Source of the DNA: Ferdinandcohnia humi_A
GTDB lineage: Bacteria; Bacillota; Bacilli; Bacillales; Bacillaceae_L
Direction of reading: 5' to 3'
DNA length: 64,000 nucleotides
Assembly: GCA_047608075.1 (NCBI GenBank)
Contig: JBLKRX010000004.1
Location: 62,001 to 126,000 of the forward strand
Shown here: piece by piece, positions 16,531 through 25,986 of the stretch
Numbering within the stretch: position 1 is the first letter of the stretch
Layout of the letters: the number at the start of each line of letters is the position of its first letter
Notes under the pieces: model-generated
Database searches by the model: none
Seen by the model: only the letters and a program-made list of their open reading frames with translations
What the model was told of the DNA's origin: nothing
Program-made: the position numbers and the translations under genes

Positions 16531-18042
16531 TCACCCGTTTCTGTGGAAGATACCATACAATTCTTGACTCCAATTTGGCAGCTTCACGCCCTTATCAACG
16601 TAAGATGTTTGTTGATACATGTCCCACTTAATTTGACACTTATCACAACAGGAACTTGGCTTATTTATGTGAGTTTCATTAAAATAGGCTAATAAAGTAA
16701 TTCGACGACATTCCTCAGTTTGTAGCCAATCCTTCATTGATTTTAACTTTTTATATTTATATATAGATCGTTCTCTCACAATGTGGTCTATTGTTTCTAT
16801 TGCCTGTTGACTATTTATTTCATGCTCAATGGATTGTTCTAGCTTTAAATAGTACTTCATAAATCTCCATTGTGTCTCAGATAATCCAAATAAATTTATA
16901 ACTTGATCCTCAACGCTTTTTGTTAGTAGAACAGTTCCAGTCGTTTTAATTTCATAATTGAAATACTTGATTACCTGTTGTGTTTGCTCAATTGATGGAA
17001 ATTCATATTTGATTAGTGATTCAGGAATTTCTACATCTCTCTCATTATGAAGTAATATTGCAACACTTTGTTTTCCATCTCTTCCAGCTCTTCCTATTTC
17101 TTGTAAATACGCTTCCAATTGACCCGGAAAATGAAAATGGATTACATAACGAATATCTGACTTATTGATTCCCATTCCAAAGGCATTTGTGGAACAAATA
17201 ATGGAAAGCTGATTTGCGATAAATTGTTCCTGTATAAGCATTCTATCCTCTTGTTCCATTCCAGCATGATAATAAGCAACCCCTAGGAATCCTTGATCCT
17301 TTAAATATTGTGCTATATTCTCTGCCCAAAGCCTACTTGAAAAATAGATGATTCCTGGACCCTTCAACTCAGTAACTAGCCTTTTTAGTTCTTCCTGTTT
17401 TTCCTCTATTGAATCAACTTGTTTTACGGCAATTGCAATGTTTGGACGATCAACAGAATGAATATGCAATTTTACATCAATAAGGTTTAGGGATGTACAG
17501 ATATCTGTTATAACATCTTTAGTAGCAGTAGCAGTTAACGCAAGGCATGTTGGGTTTCCTAACGCTCTTCTAATCTCACCTAATTTTGAATAATCTGGCC
17601 TAAAATCATGACCCCATTGAGAAATACAATGTGCTTCATCAACGACTAGAAGAGAAATAGACATCTCCGTTAGCCGGTTCAATATCTCCGGTACTTGCAG
17701 AATTTCAGGAGACACAAAGATATACTTATAATAATCAAGATTTTCTACTATCTTACGTTTTTTCCTATAAGCAAGGAAGCTATTTAGAGCAATTACCCTT
17801 TTTTCACCCAATTTTTTTAACTGGATAACCTGATCCTCCATTAAGGCGATTAGTGGAGAAACGATAAGTACACTACCTGGATAAACTTGTGCTGGAAGCT
17901 GATAACATAGTGATTTACCACCACCCGTTGGTAGTAATGCCATTACGTCATATCCCGCTAGAATATCTTCAATAATTTCCTTTTGACCAGTACGAAAGGT
18001 TTCATGATGAAATTTTTCTTTTAATAATTTAGTGAGATCCAT
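16531..18042 (-). CDS. recS: RecQ-family DNA helicase RecS
   Basis: A 503-residue superfamily 2 helicase. Walker A (LPTGGGKS), the DEAH box, LALTATAT and the motif VI box QEIGRAGRDG are all present. A zinc-binding region ends with CCDKCQIKW. There is no HRDC domain, matching the short RecS type rather than full RecQ. RecS helps recombinational repair in B. subtilis. I used the ATG at 18042 just after the ypbB stop; an in-frame GTG pair overlaps ypbB. The two are probably translationally coupled. Confidence 0.93.
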   Translation of the reverse strand: MDLTKLLKEKFHHETFRTGQKEIIEDILAGYDVMALLPTGGGKSLCYQLPAQVYPGSVLIVSPLIALMEDQVIQLKKLGEKRVIALNSFLAYRKKRKIVENLDYYKYIFVSPEILQVPEILNRLTEMSISLLVVDEAHCISQWGHDFRPDYSKLGEIRRALGNPTCLALTATATKDVITDICTSLNLIDVKLHIHSVDRPNIAIAVKQVDSIEEKQEELKRLVTELKGPGIIYFSSRLWAENIAQYLKDQGFLGVAYYHAGMEQEDRMLIQEQFIANQLSIICSTNAFGMGINKSDIRYVIHFHFPGQLEAYLQEIGRAGRDGKQSVAILLHNERDVEIPESLIKYEFPSIEQTQQVIKYFNYEIKTTGTVLLTKSVEDQVINLFGLSETQWRFMKYYLKLEQSIEHEINSQQAIETIDHIVRERSIYKYKKLKSMKDWLQTEECRRITLLAYFNETHINKPSSCCDKCQIKWDMYQQTSYVDKGVKLPNWSQELYGIFHRNG

Positions 18043-18043
18043 T

Positions 18044-19108
18044 TTATACACCACTTTTAGCTAAGACCAGTCTTATTTCAAAGTAAGAAATATCAGTTCC
18101 GAGTCTTTCTTTTATTGGTCGCAATTGCTTCGTATTTAATTCCTTATAGATAGAAAGTATTTTTTCTTGATGCTTTTTGGAAACAAAGGGTTTTATTGAA
18201 AAATCTTTCATGTTATGTGTAATTTCAACAATATGATCTTCTATAGTATTACGTTTTAAATTACGTATGTTGGCAATCTCATCTATTGTTTTCCCTTGAA
18301 GTAAAAGGCTAAAAGTAAATCTTGTTGAGGTTGTTAATGACACATCACTTTGCTCGTTGCGCCTCAGAAGTTGTTGTAGAATCAGAAAATCAGCTTTATT
18401 GCTCTCTACGTATGCTATAACAAAATGTAATACATTTATAAAGAGTAATTGGCACCAAGTCTCATCTTCATTAAGAATTGAACTAATTTGATCATTTGTA
18501 TATCCAATCCTGTTTGAACCAGTTAATCTCATCACAAATATAGTAGCTTCCGGTTCCGGGACCTTTGTTAAACATAACTGGCACTCTTTATAGAGCATTT
18601 CAGCTAACTCATGGCGATTGAAGCGAACATTCTTTACAAACTGCTTAACCCATTCAACAACATGGTCATCCTGTTGAATAGCCGTATATTGTGTTATTCC
18701 ATGAATCAAATTCGAAAGAACTTGTGTTAAGAGAGAGAGTCTTTGCCATAATATAGAGGTTGCATCATTATATTTCCACCCATTTAGCTTACTAGGGATT
18801 GGTTTAGCTTCTAGGGAACTTTTTAACACCTGTATCCCTTCAGGTGTAAGAATAAACTTATTTGTGCTAGGAAGTATCTCAATAATAAGATTTAATTGTA
18901 ATAGTTCTCTTGTACTTTCAAGTATTTGATTCCGATCGATTGTTTTTAATGTCCCAAAAAGATGGGACAACCCATAAAGATTTGCATCACCTATTGTTTG
19001 AGAGGATTTCTTTCCTGTTAATATGTGAAAGATCCCATAAACGGTACGTTCACCGTTCAACTTATGTAAGCAATATAAAATCAATTGTGAACGATAGGAA
19101 AATTCCAC
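18044..19108 (-). CDS. ypbB: Helix-turn-helix protein YpbB, upstream of recS
   Basis: A 354-residue protein. The C-terminal part (LLLQGKTIDEIANIRNLKRN) is a helix-turn-helix of the type found at the end of RecQ helicases, and the N-terminal HGERTVYGIFH-like region (NGERTVYGIFHILTGKKSSQ) marks the family. I chose GTG 19108 because AGAAGGTGAT precedes it; a TTG ten codons upstream is also in frame. Pairing with recS is conserved in Bacillus and suggests joint work on DNA. Function is unproven. Confidence 0.87.
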   Translation of the reverse strand: MEFSYRSQLILYCLHKLNGERTVYGIFHILTGKKSSQTIGDANLYGLSHLFGTLKTIDRNQILESTRELLQLNLIIEILPSTNKFILTPEGIQVLKSSLEAKPIPSKLNGWKYNDATSILWQRLSLLTQVLSNLIHGITQYTAIQQDDHVVEWVKQFVKNVRFNRHELAEMLYKECQLCLTKVPEPEATIFVMRLTGSNRIGYTNDQISSILNEDETWCQLLFINVLHFVIAYVESNKADFLILQQLLRRNEQSDVSLTTSTRFTFSLLLQGKTIDEIANIRNLKRNTIEDHIVEITHNMKDFSIKPFVSKKHQEKILSIYKELNTKQLRPIKERLGTDISYFEIRLVLAKSGV

Positions 19109-19406
19109 CTTTATCACCTTCTTATTCGACAAAACCAAGGAATTTGTCGAATGAATGAACTATCTCTATTTTAACAAATAATAAATAAAAGTGGGGATGT
19201 TTTCAAAGGAAAGTATAATTGAATCACTATAATAGCAGAACCCTTATATGATAAGCATTCTCAGTGTATATTTTTATTGAAATGTTACGCAAACACCTTT
19301 ACAATATTAAATGAGGAAGCTGTTTCCATCTTATAAAGATAGTAGGATGAGGAACTCTAATATAAATATATGTAAATACATGTACGATTTATGGGAGGTA
19401 ATACAC

Positions 19407-19655
19407 ATGGCAAAGTATACGATTGTCGACAAAGAAACTTGTATCGCATGTGGTGCATGTGGAGCAGCAGCACCAGACATTTATGATTATGATGATGATG
19501 GCATCGCTTTCGTAACACTAGACGATAACCAAGGAATTGTTGAAATTCCAGAAATATTAGAAGAAGACATGATGGATGCATTTGAAGGCTGTCCAACGGA
19601 TTCTATCAAAATTGCTGACGAGCCATTCGATGGAGACCCATTAAAATTTGAATAG
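19407..19655 (+). CDS. fer: Ferredoxin, single [4Fe-4S] cluster
   Basis: An 82-residue acidic electron carrier. The cluster ligands are in CIACGAC (Cys12, 15, 18) and the distant GCPTDS cysteine. The second cluster motif of 2x[4Fe-4S] ferredoxins is absent. The ATG at 19407 follows GGGAGG; the longer upstream frame lacks a site. It is divergent from ypbB, as in B. subtilis. Confidence 0.96.
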   Translation: MAKYTIVDKETCIACGACGAAAPDIYDYDDDGIAFVTLDDNQGIVEIPEILEEDMMDAFEGCPTDSIKIADEPFDGDPLKFE

Positions 19656-19666
19656 TTTTTTCTAAA

Positions 19667-19702
19667 AGGAACCCTTTTTTTCATAAAGGGTTTTTTATTT
19701 TT
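19667..19702 (+). terminator. Intrinsic terminator after fer
   Basis: Arms AACCCTTT and AAAGGGTT are followed by TTTTATTTTTTG. Confidence 0.88.
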
Positions 19703-20024
19703 TGTAAATTCATCCCTTTTAATTAACCTACGTCAAGACATTAAGAAATCTCCTACAGTTTTTTATACACATCGCTCATGCATATTTCTTCAAGTTTATT
19801 ATCAGCGTTTTATCCTGCATTCTTGTGCTTGTAGAAAACACCGGATTTTAATCATTGATATCATTCAATTGACAATTTTTATTTTTTTGTAAAATAAACG
19901 CTTACATTCCACAAATTACAAAAATGCTCATTGACAGTAAATTTTTAATATGTTAAGTTATCAGAAATTTCTATGGTTATGACCTTTTAATTTATTAAAA
20001 TGTTAAAGTGGGGAGTCGATCGAT
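19703..20024 (+). promoter_or_regulatory. serA upstream region with a candidate sigma-A promoter
   Basis: TTGACA at 19931-19936 is followed after 17 bases by TAAGTT, a weak -10. The ribosome site GTGGGGAG lies shortly before serA. I saw no T-box, S-box or other riboswitch structure and no further gene. Confidence 0.4.
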
Positions 20025-21599
20025 ATGTATCGAGTATTGGTAGCTGATTCAATGAGCGAAGAGGGATTATTACCATTTAAAGATAATCCTTCTATAGAGC
20101 TAGTGCAAAAAAAGGTAAGTGAGGTAGAAAGCTCATTAAGCAATTTTGATGCCTTGTTAGTACGAAGTGCTACCACGGTGAATGAAGATCTGTTAGTCAA
20201 AATGCCGAATCTAAAAATAATTGCCCGAGCTGGTGTTGGTGTTGATAATATTGATGTTGACGCCGCAACAAAATATGGGGTAATCGTTATTAATGCACCT
20301 GATGGTAATACCATTTCTACAGCTGAACACACATTTGCCATGATGGCTTCTCTTGTTCGACATATTCCTCAAGCTAATATTTCTGTTAAATCACGCGAAT
20401 GGAGCCGCACTAGTTTCGTAGGTATGGAACTAGCAGGAAAGCATTTAGGAATTATCGGATTTGGACGGATTGGTTCAGAAATTGCCAAGAGAGCTCGTGC
20501 CTTTGAAATGAAAATTCATGTTTTTGATCCCTTCCTTACAAAAGCGAGAGCAGAAAAATTAGGTGTAGATTTATGTACGTTAGATGAAGTATTAGCTATT
20601 GCAGATATAATAACGGTACATACACCACTTACAAAAGAAACCAAAGGCCTTCTTGGGAATGAAAACCTAGCAAAGACAAAAAAAGGTGTATATTTAATAA
20701 ACTGTGCTCGTGGTGGTATCATTGACGAATCTGCAGTTATCGAGTATTTGGAAAACGGGCATATAGCTGGGATGGCACTCGATGTATTTGAAGTAGAACC
20801 ACCTATTAATAATCGTCTACTTGAGTTCGATCAAGTGATTACAACACCCCATCTTGGAGCTTCTACTAGAGAAGCTCAATTAAATGTTGCTAATCAGGTT
20901 GCACGTGAGGTTACTGAGTTCTTTCAAGGAAAACCTGTCACCTCTGCAATAAATATGCCTGCTCTTTCGAAGGATATCTATGATAAAATACAACCTTTTT
21001 ATGATCTCTCAAAGAAAATGGGTATTCTCCTATCACAATGTATGAATGAACCTATACAAGAGATTTCAATTACATACGCCGGTTCAGTAACAGATTTGGA
21101 AACATCCTTTATATCCAAAGGATTATTAGCAGGTTTTCTCAAAGCACGGATTGATACGACTGTCAATGAAGTAAATGCTGCAATGGTTTCCAAAAGCCTC
21201 GGAATTACATTTGGAGACAAAATCTCGTCCAATAACTACGGATATTCAAATAGTATATCTGTAATTGCATTTGGGGAAAACAAATCCTTCGAGATACGTG
21301 GAACCTATGTGCCAAACTATGGCGGTAGAATTGTAAACTTAGATGGATTCAACATTGACTTTATCCCTGAGGGTAACCTTCTTTATATCCTTCACAGAGA
21401 CAGACCTGGAGTAATAGGTAGAGTTGGGAAGATATTAGGAGATAATGAGATTAATATCGCAACAATGCAGGTAGGTAGAAGAGAAATTGGTGGTGAGGCC
21501 ATCATGATGCTAAGTTTTGATAAACCTTTAAAAAAAGAAGTAGTTGAAACGCTTTTACACGTACCTGATATCGTAACAATACGTAAAATAGAAATTTAG
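20025..21599 (+). CDS. serA: D-3-phosphoglycerate dehydrogenase
   Basis: A 524-residue enzyme for the first step of serine synthesis, oxidising 3-phosphoglycerate with NAD. It has the NAD-binding motif GFGRIGSEIAKR, the substrate/catalytic blocks CARGGIIDE and TPHLGAST, an intervening ASB domain, and a C-terminal ACT domain (about 450-524, from LYILHRDRPGVIGRVG) that usually senses serine. The length fits the long Bacillus form (about 525). It is monocistronic with its own terminator. Confidence 0.97.
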   Translation: MYRVLVADSMSEEGLLPFKDNPSIELVQKKVSEVESSLSNFDALLVRSATTVNEDLLVKMPNLKIIARAGVGVDNIDVDAATKYGVIVINAPDGNTISTAEHTFAMMASLVRHIPQANISVKSREWSRTSFVGMELAGKHLGIIGFGRIGSEIAKRARAFEMKIHVFDPFLTKARAEKLGVDLCTLDEVLAIADIITVHTPLTKETKGLLGNENLAKTKKGVYLINCARGGIIDESAVIEYLENGHIAGMALDVFEVEPPINNRLLEFDQVITTPHLGASTREAQLNVANQVAREVTEFFQGKPVTSAINMPALSKDIYDKIQPFYDLSKKMGILLSQCMNEPIQEISITYAGSVTDLETSFISKGLLAGFLKARIDTTVNEVNAAMVSKSLGITFGDKISSNNYGYSNSISVIAFGENKSFEIRGTYVPNYGGRIVNLDGFNIDFIPEGNLLYILHRDRPGVIGRVGKILGDNEINIATMQVGRREIGGEAIMMLSFDKPLKKEVVETLLHVPDIVTIRKIEI

Positions 21600-21617
21600 T
21601 TAGCTTGTATATAGGGT

Positions 21618-21648
21618 AAAAAAGCAGGTGAAGTACCTGCTTTTTTTA
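21618..21648 (+). terminator. Intrinsic terminator after serA
   Basis: Arms AAGCAGGTA-like and TACCTGCTT with a GAAG loop, followed by seven T residues. Confidence 0.92.
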
Positions 21649-21688
21649 TGTATAACTAGTAGAAAAAATAAATCAATGCTGTATTTTT

Positions 21689-22501
21689 TTAACCTAGTGG
21701 TACTTCCTTCCGATTACCCTTTTCAAATGTCATTAAGGTTTCATATCCTACACTTTTTGCTAATTGAATCGCCTGGTCAAAGTCAGCCCCAACATGCTCT
21801 GGTTTATGAGCATCAGATGACAAAACAATTGGAATCTTTTTATCAAAGCACATTTGAAGTAGCCTTGGATCTGGATATAGCTTCCCAATAGGCTTCCGCA
21901 GCCCCGCCGTGCTTATTTCTACACAAGTTTTTGAGTTTGCCAGTGCAGTAGTGATTCGATCAAATTGGTGTAATAAAAATTCTTCATCTTGAGGAATGTA
22001 ATTAAATATCTTCACAAGATCGATATGACCAATAATGTCAAATAAATTTGATTCAGCGAGTGTTATTACCTGATCATAATATTTCTCATATGTATCATAA
22101 AGATCACGCCTATCCCATTCCTTTTTGAATTCAGCAAGATCAATCCCAAAATCATCGACCCAATGTATCGAGCCAATTACATAATCAAACTCATAAGATG
22201 AAATGAATATTTCCATTTCCTTATGTTTTCCTGGTGTATAATCCATTTCTATTGACATTTTTACATCGATATTATTCTTCCAAGCTCGTTTAAATAAGTC
22301 TACATAATCGGTCATGTCATAATATCTCCGTTCATCAACCCATGGATTACGTAGAATATCTTTTGTCTGATAAAAATGATACGCATGTTCAGAAATCCCG
22401 AAATGTTCTATCTTTTCAGAGCGTGCTACCTCAATAAATTTCATCAAATAATCTAGAGTTAATGTTCCTAACTCTAAATGATTATGATAATCCGTAAGCA
22501 T
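21689..22501 (-). CDS. PHP-domain phosphatase, histidinol-phosphatase family
   Basis: A 270-residue PHP-fold metal-dependent phosphatase. The PHP metal motifs DYHNHLELG (N-terminus), GISEHAYHF, IEMDY, GHIDLVK and SSDAHKP occur in order. The family includes histidinol-phosphatase (HisJ/HisK type), which makes histidinol, and related phosphoesterases. No his genes are adjacent, so the substrate is uncertain. It is convergent with serA. Confidence 0.82.
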   Translation of the reverse strand: MLTDYHNHLELGTLTLDYLMKFIEVARSEKIEHFGISEHAYHFYQTKDILRNPWVDERRYYDMTDYVDLFKRAWKNNIDVKMSIEMDYTPGKHKEMEIFISSYEFDYVIGSIHWVDDFGIDLAEFKKEWDRRDLYDTYEKYYDQVITLAESNLFDIIGHIDLVKIFNYIPQDEEFLLHQFDRITTALANSKTCVEISTAGLRKPIGKLYPDPRLLQMCFDKKIPIVLSSDAHKPEHVGADFDQAIQLAKSVGYETLMTFEKGNRKEVPLG

Positions 22502-22572
22502 TTAACTCCCCCTCAAGGTTTTTATCATTATAACTGAACAAACCTATGAGGGAAAGAACTTTTTTCAAGACA

Positions 22573-23511
22573 TTATGATTTTTCAATCACCAAGACTTGG
22601 TCTGGATAAATTAAATCATCCACTAATTGATTTATGCTTTTAATCTCATTTATTGTTAAACCTACTTCTTCAGCAATGGACGATAAAGAATCTCCCGGCT
22701 TTACAACATATGTCGACTTATCGTCATGATAAATATATAGCGTTTGCCCAACCTGTAGGATAGTAGAATCCAATTTATTCCATTCCATTAATAAATGAAT
22801 GGATACACCATATTCAACAGAAAGATCCCAAAGAGTCTCTCCCTCTTTAATTGTAATCTTTGATACATTTCCCCCTTTGTTCTCTATTATAACAGCCTTA
22901 ACTAACTCTTCCTTCGATTCTTCTATATAATTATATCCTTTACTCAGGTTCTCCAGCTTTCTTTGCATTTCTACTCTTTCTCTTTCCATATGAGTGGTAA
23001 CAAGAATTTGCTCATTTGTTAACACAAAAAATGGGTCAAGTGCGTTATCTCTAGCAGAATTCCATTCCCCGTTATGTACTTCAAAATGTAAATGAGGGCC
23101 AGTTGAGTTACCTGTACTTCCTATATCACCAATAATTTGCCCCTTTTTTACTTCTTCACCTTCCTGAACCTTACGTGTACTAAGATGCGCATATACTGTC
23201 TCATACCCATTGGGATGTTCAATAAATACAGCATGGCCGTAAGAGCCAGTATACTCTGATTTCTTTACAATTCCATCTTCAACAGCATATATCTGATCTC
23301 CGTATGGAGCAGCTATATCTAGCCCTTTGTGATTACCTTGTCTTGTTCCAAATGTATCAGTAACCCTACCTAGAACCGGCCACGCCCATTGTTCTGTACT
23401 ATCTGTTGGTAATTGGTGTGCACTCGCACTTCGTCCACCTATAAAGAGTAATCCTATAAACACAGCCATAACGGCAACAATTGCAATTCGTTTGAAAAAA
23501 TCAAGCATCAT
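22573..23511 (-). CDS. Secreted M23 peptidase with two LysM domains
   Basis: A 312-residue exported cell-wall endopeptidase. A signal peptide (about 1-32) precedes a LytM/M23 domain with the zinc ligands in GNHKGLDIAAP and the GPHLHFEV motif. Two LysM repeats follow (about 215-258 and 268-311, the second starting VVKPGDSLSSIAEEVG). It should bind and cut peptidoglycan cross-links. M23-LysM proteins in Bacillus act in growth, sporulation or germination. There is no direct evidence here for which. It stands alone. Confidence 0.88.
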   Translation of the reverse strand: MMLDFFKRIAIVAVMAVFIGLLFIGGRSASAHQLPTDSTEQWAWPVLGRVTDTFGTRQGNHKGLDIAAPYGDQIYAVEDGIVKKSEYTGSYGHAVFIEHPNGYETVYAHLSTRKVQEGEEVKKGQIIGDIGSTGNSTGPHLHFEVHNGEWNSARDNALDPFFVLTNEQILVTTHMERERVEMQRKLENLSKGYNYIEESKEELVKAVIIENKGGNVSKITIKEGETLWDLSVEYGVSIHLLMEWNKLDSTILQVGQTLYIYHDDKSTYVVKPGDSLSSIAEEVGLTINEIKSINQLVDDLIYPDQVLVIEKS

Positions 23512-23719
23512 AATCCTCCTCTGAAATTACATTAATTGCTATGATAATTATGTATGCCCGTCTTTAAATAGAACATGCTTACCTCTTCGAGACATATCCC
23601 CTGTCTAAATGTTCTTTATTTATACAGGCTTTTTAGAACACCCTTACATTATTTGAAATATTTTCTTAAAATATGTAATGAAAATAACATATTTTTTAAT
23701 CGGTCTTCAAAGAGAATAC

Positions 23720-24035
23720 AAATGTCACAGAACAAAAGCGCAAGCGCCTGGAAGTGGAGCGTCAACTAAAATTCGCCATGTCCTGTGGCGAACGTTGACG
23801 TCAGCACATCCATGTGCAAGCCGACAAGCAAATGTTCTGTGGCAAAAAAGTCACTCTTTGACTTTCCATTTCCAGGCGTTTTTGAGCTCAAACTGTTTAT
23901 GGAGAAGCTCTGGACAAGATTATCGCATAAGCCCATTCAGGGTGAAACCTGGCAAGGTGCTGGAGCTAAATGTGGAAAGTCCTAATGGAGAGTTATCCTT
24001 TCTTATTACACAAGAAAAACTCAGCAATCGCTGAG
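23720..24035. repeat. Dispersed repeat, family B copy 1
   Basis: The 23512-24090 gap has no gene. It carries GAACAAAAGCGCAAGCGCC, the core GACAAGCAAATGTTCTGTGG at about 23829-23848, and a tail ending near GGAAAGTCC. Shorter relatives of these words occur at 30.4, 35.4, 38.0 and 42.5 kb. A small hairpin (ACTCAGC/GCTGAGT) lies at about 24018-24036. Confidence 0.6.
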
Positions 24036-24090
24036 TCCTCAAGTGGATTTTTCTACTCATACTAATGAATAGGTTATTCTATTTTAAGAC

Positions 24091-24119
24091 AAAAAAAAGA
24101 GACAAATGAATGTCTCTTA
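24091..24119 (-). terminator. Intrinsic terminator after rsiX
   Basis: Arms AAGAGACA and TGTCTCTT, followed on the minus strand by seven or more T residues. Confidence 0.9.
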
Positions 24120-25349
24120 CTGTAAATGAAATGGGTTTGGTGCTAATGGAACTGCTACAGGTTCACCAAAAGTAACATCTCCAATTTTCTCGATATTACC
24201 GTTGAATGTTACAGTTTCAAAACCAAATTCCTTCGCAGTTAACATTATTGCCTCTACAGCTAAAATAAAAGTATCATTATTTTCTAAACCAGCGTCATCA
24301 GAAAAGGTAATTTCTAGATCTGTATCATCCTCTACAATATTTTCAATATCTGCTGATTTTGTTATCGTTGGATGTAATTGATAATCCCCTTGAACAAGAG
24401 ACTCCTTCATAGCAGCAATTGCCTCTTTAATTGTATTGTAGTCATCAAATGTAGGTGCTAAAACCTTATAACCATTCTCCTCATGCATATAAAACAAATA
24501 CGCTTTTTTAGTATCTTTTTCAACGTCAACATTTTTCCCTATTTCCCAATCCCCATTTGGAAGACCATGTATACCATTTTTATATAATTCAACATGTTGG
24601 TAGTCCTCTAAAAGATATCGAAATGAGCTAATTGCGTTACCGAATGACGACATTTCAGCAGATGCGAAAGATTCAGGATTAATGTTTTCAGCTATATCGG
24701 CTCTAACAACCTTGGTACCATCTGATTGAACAATCTCTACAAAATCAGAAAAATAAGATTGTGGAAATTCATCGATACCCCAGCTTGGATTTCTTCGAAT
24801 CACATCATTTACAAGTGGAATATTCTTTTCAAACTGTTCAATTATATTTGTTCCATCTGATTCAACTACAATTGAAATAACAGTTGGAAACATAACACCA
24901 CCTAAATATACACCATAGGTTAAAAGAACTTCATCCTCTTTAATTTCTTTCACAACATAAGTCGGCTTTTCATCGTTTTGAATAGATTGACCTTCCGCAG
25001 CTTCCTTTGACTCACCTAACATATTTACCTGGTTATCAGCCGATTCTTCTGAACTATTTGGACTTCTCTCTTCTGCCAAACTAGCATGTTCGATAGACTC
25101 TTTATCAGAACCCGAACTCGAAAGATCAAATGAGCTATTATTAAAAAAAGTAGGTGCTAGAATAAATAATAATAGCGCTGCAGCTGCAGTTGCAATGGAT
25201 GGCACAACCCAATTTTTCTTCTTTTTCTTATTAACCTTCAGGGATATATTTTGATAAATCTCACGTGGACTCCGGTTGTCTTTTATTGTGGGCATTTGCG
25301 CAAGCAAATTTTCTAGCTGTTCATCGTTCCACTCTGATTTTTTCATCAA
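24117..25349 (-). CDS. rsiX: Anti-sigma factor RsiX-like
   Basis: A 410-residue single-pass membrane protein. The N-terminal cytoplasmic region (about 1-48) should bind SigX, a transmembrane helix follows (WVVPSIATAAAALLLFILAP), and the rest is extracellular. It overlaps the end of sigX by 29 bases, in a different frame, typical of ECF sigma/anti-sigma pairs. It is longer than B. subtilis RsiX (about 368), mainly from an acidic Ser/Glu-rich linker after the helix. The extracellular part matches the GerMN-like family loosely at best. Confidence 0.87.
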   Translation of the reverse strand: MMKKSEWNDEQLENLLAQMPTIKDNRSPREIYQNISLKVNKKKKKNWVVPSIATAAAALLLFILAPTFFNNSSFDLSSSGSDKESIEHASLAEERSPNSSEESADNQVNMLGESKEAAEGQSIQNDEKPTYVVKEIKEDEVLLTYGVYLGGVMFPTVISIVVESDGTNIIEQFEKNIPLVNDVIRRNPSWGIDEFPQSYFSDFVEIVQSDGTKVVRADIAENINPESFASAEMSSFGNAISSFRYLLEDYQHVELYKNGIHGLPNGDWEIGKNVDVEKDTKKAYLFYMHEENGYKVLAPTFDDYNTIKEAIAAMKESLVQGDYQLHPTITKSADIENIVEDDTDLEITFSDDAGLENNDTFILAVEAIMLTAKEFGFETVTFNGNIEKIGDVTFGEPVAVPLAPNPFHLQ

Positions 25350-25872
25350 CTATTCCCTCCTTTATCCCCATTTCTTCCATATAAGTCTTTAGCACCTTTA
25401 GGCCACGGTGCTGTGTTGTCTTTACTTTACTTTCTGTCCATCCAAGTGCTTCCGCAGTCTCTGCAATTGATAATGATTGAATATACCGCAATACAAGCAC
25501 TAAACGTTGATCAGTTGTGCATTTATCTAAGCAGTTGTACATTATTTGTACCTGTTCGTTTTGTAATGCTATCTCCTCAGGTAGAGGGGCATAATCCTTT
25601 ACATCCTGCTTATTCCAGTCAAACGTGTCTAAGATTCGCTGTTTCCAGCCTTTTTGCTTTCGAAACGAATCAATAGCGACATGTCTAGCTATTGAAAATA
25701 ACCACGTTTTTTCACTACTTTTACCTTCAAATCTATTATACGATTTTAATACTCTAATATAAACTTCCTGAACGAGATCTTCAGCTTGTTCACGATTTTT
25801 CACCATATAAAATAAGAAGGAAAAGACATCGTGATGATATTTCTCATATAGTTCCTCAAACAAGGAATCCAT
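25321..25872 (-). CDS. sigX: ECF RNA polymerase sigma factor SigX
   Basis: A 183-residue extracytoplasmic-function sigma factor. Region 2 includes EQAEDLVQEVYIRVLKSYNRF and the WLFSIARHVAIDSFRKQK helix; region 4 is the C-terminal RLVLVLRYIQSLSIAETAEALG helix-turn-helix. In B. subtilis SigX controls envelope-charge genes and is encoded just after resE with rsiX, the same setting as here except for the two inserted genes. Its own promoter is visible upstream. Confidence 0.93.
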   Translation of the reverse strand: MDSLFEELYEKYHHDVFSFLFYMVKNREQAEDLVQEVYIRVLKSYNRFEGKSSEKTWLFSIARHVAIDSFRKQKGWKQRILDTFDWNKQDVKDYAPLPEEIALQNEQVQIMYNCLDKCTTDQRLVLVLRYIQSLSIAETAEALGWTESKVKTTQHRGLKVLKTYMEEMGIKEGIVDEKIRVER

Positions 25873-25899
25873 CCCTATATCCTCCCGTTCAATTTATTA

Positions 25900-25926
25900 G
25901 TCGTAAGCAAAATAAAAAAAGTTACA
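25900..25926 (-). promoter_or_regulatory. SigX-type autoregulatory promoter
   Basis: On the minus strand TGTAAC (25921-25926) is followed after exactly 17 bases by CGAC (25900-25903). This is the -35/-10 pattern known for B. subtilis sigma-X promoters. It sits directly upstream of the sigX ribosome site GGGAGG. Confidence 0.85.
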
Positions 25927-25951
25927 CTTTTAATATTAGTATGATTTAAAG

Positions 25952-25986
25952 AAAAAAGGAAGAATATTTTGGAATATTCCTCCTTA
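25952..25986 (-). terminator. Intrinsic terminator after the ECF S-component gene
   Basis: Arms GGAGGAATATT and AATATTCTTCC around a short loop, with six T residues following on the minus strand. It separates this unit from sigX. Confidence 0.85.

Noticed and set aside
19311..19406. N-terminal extension of ferredoxin
   Set aside because: The conserved start MAKYTI has the GGGAGG site; the extension has none.
19703..20024. T-box or other riboswitch before serA
   Set aside because: No specifier loop, T-box sequence or terminator could be found there.
23575..24034. Three plus-strand frames over the 23.7-24.0 kb repeat
   Set aside because: They follow repeat sequence shared with other intergenic sites and show no protein character.
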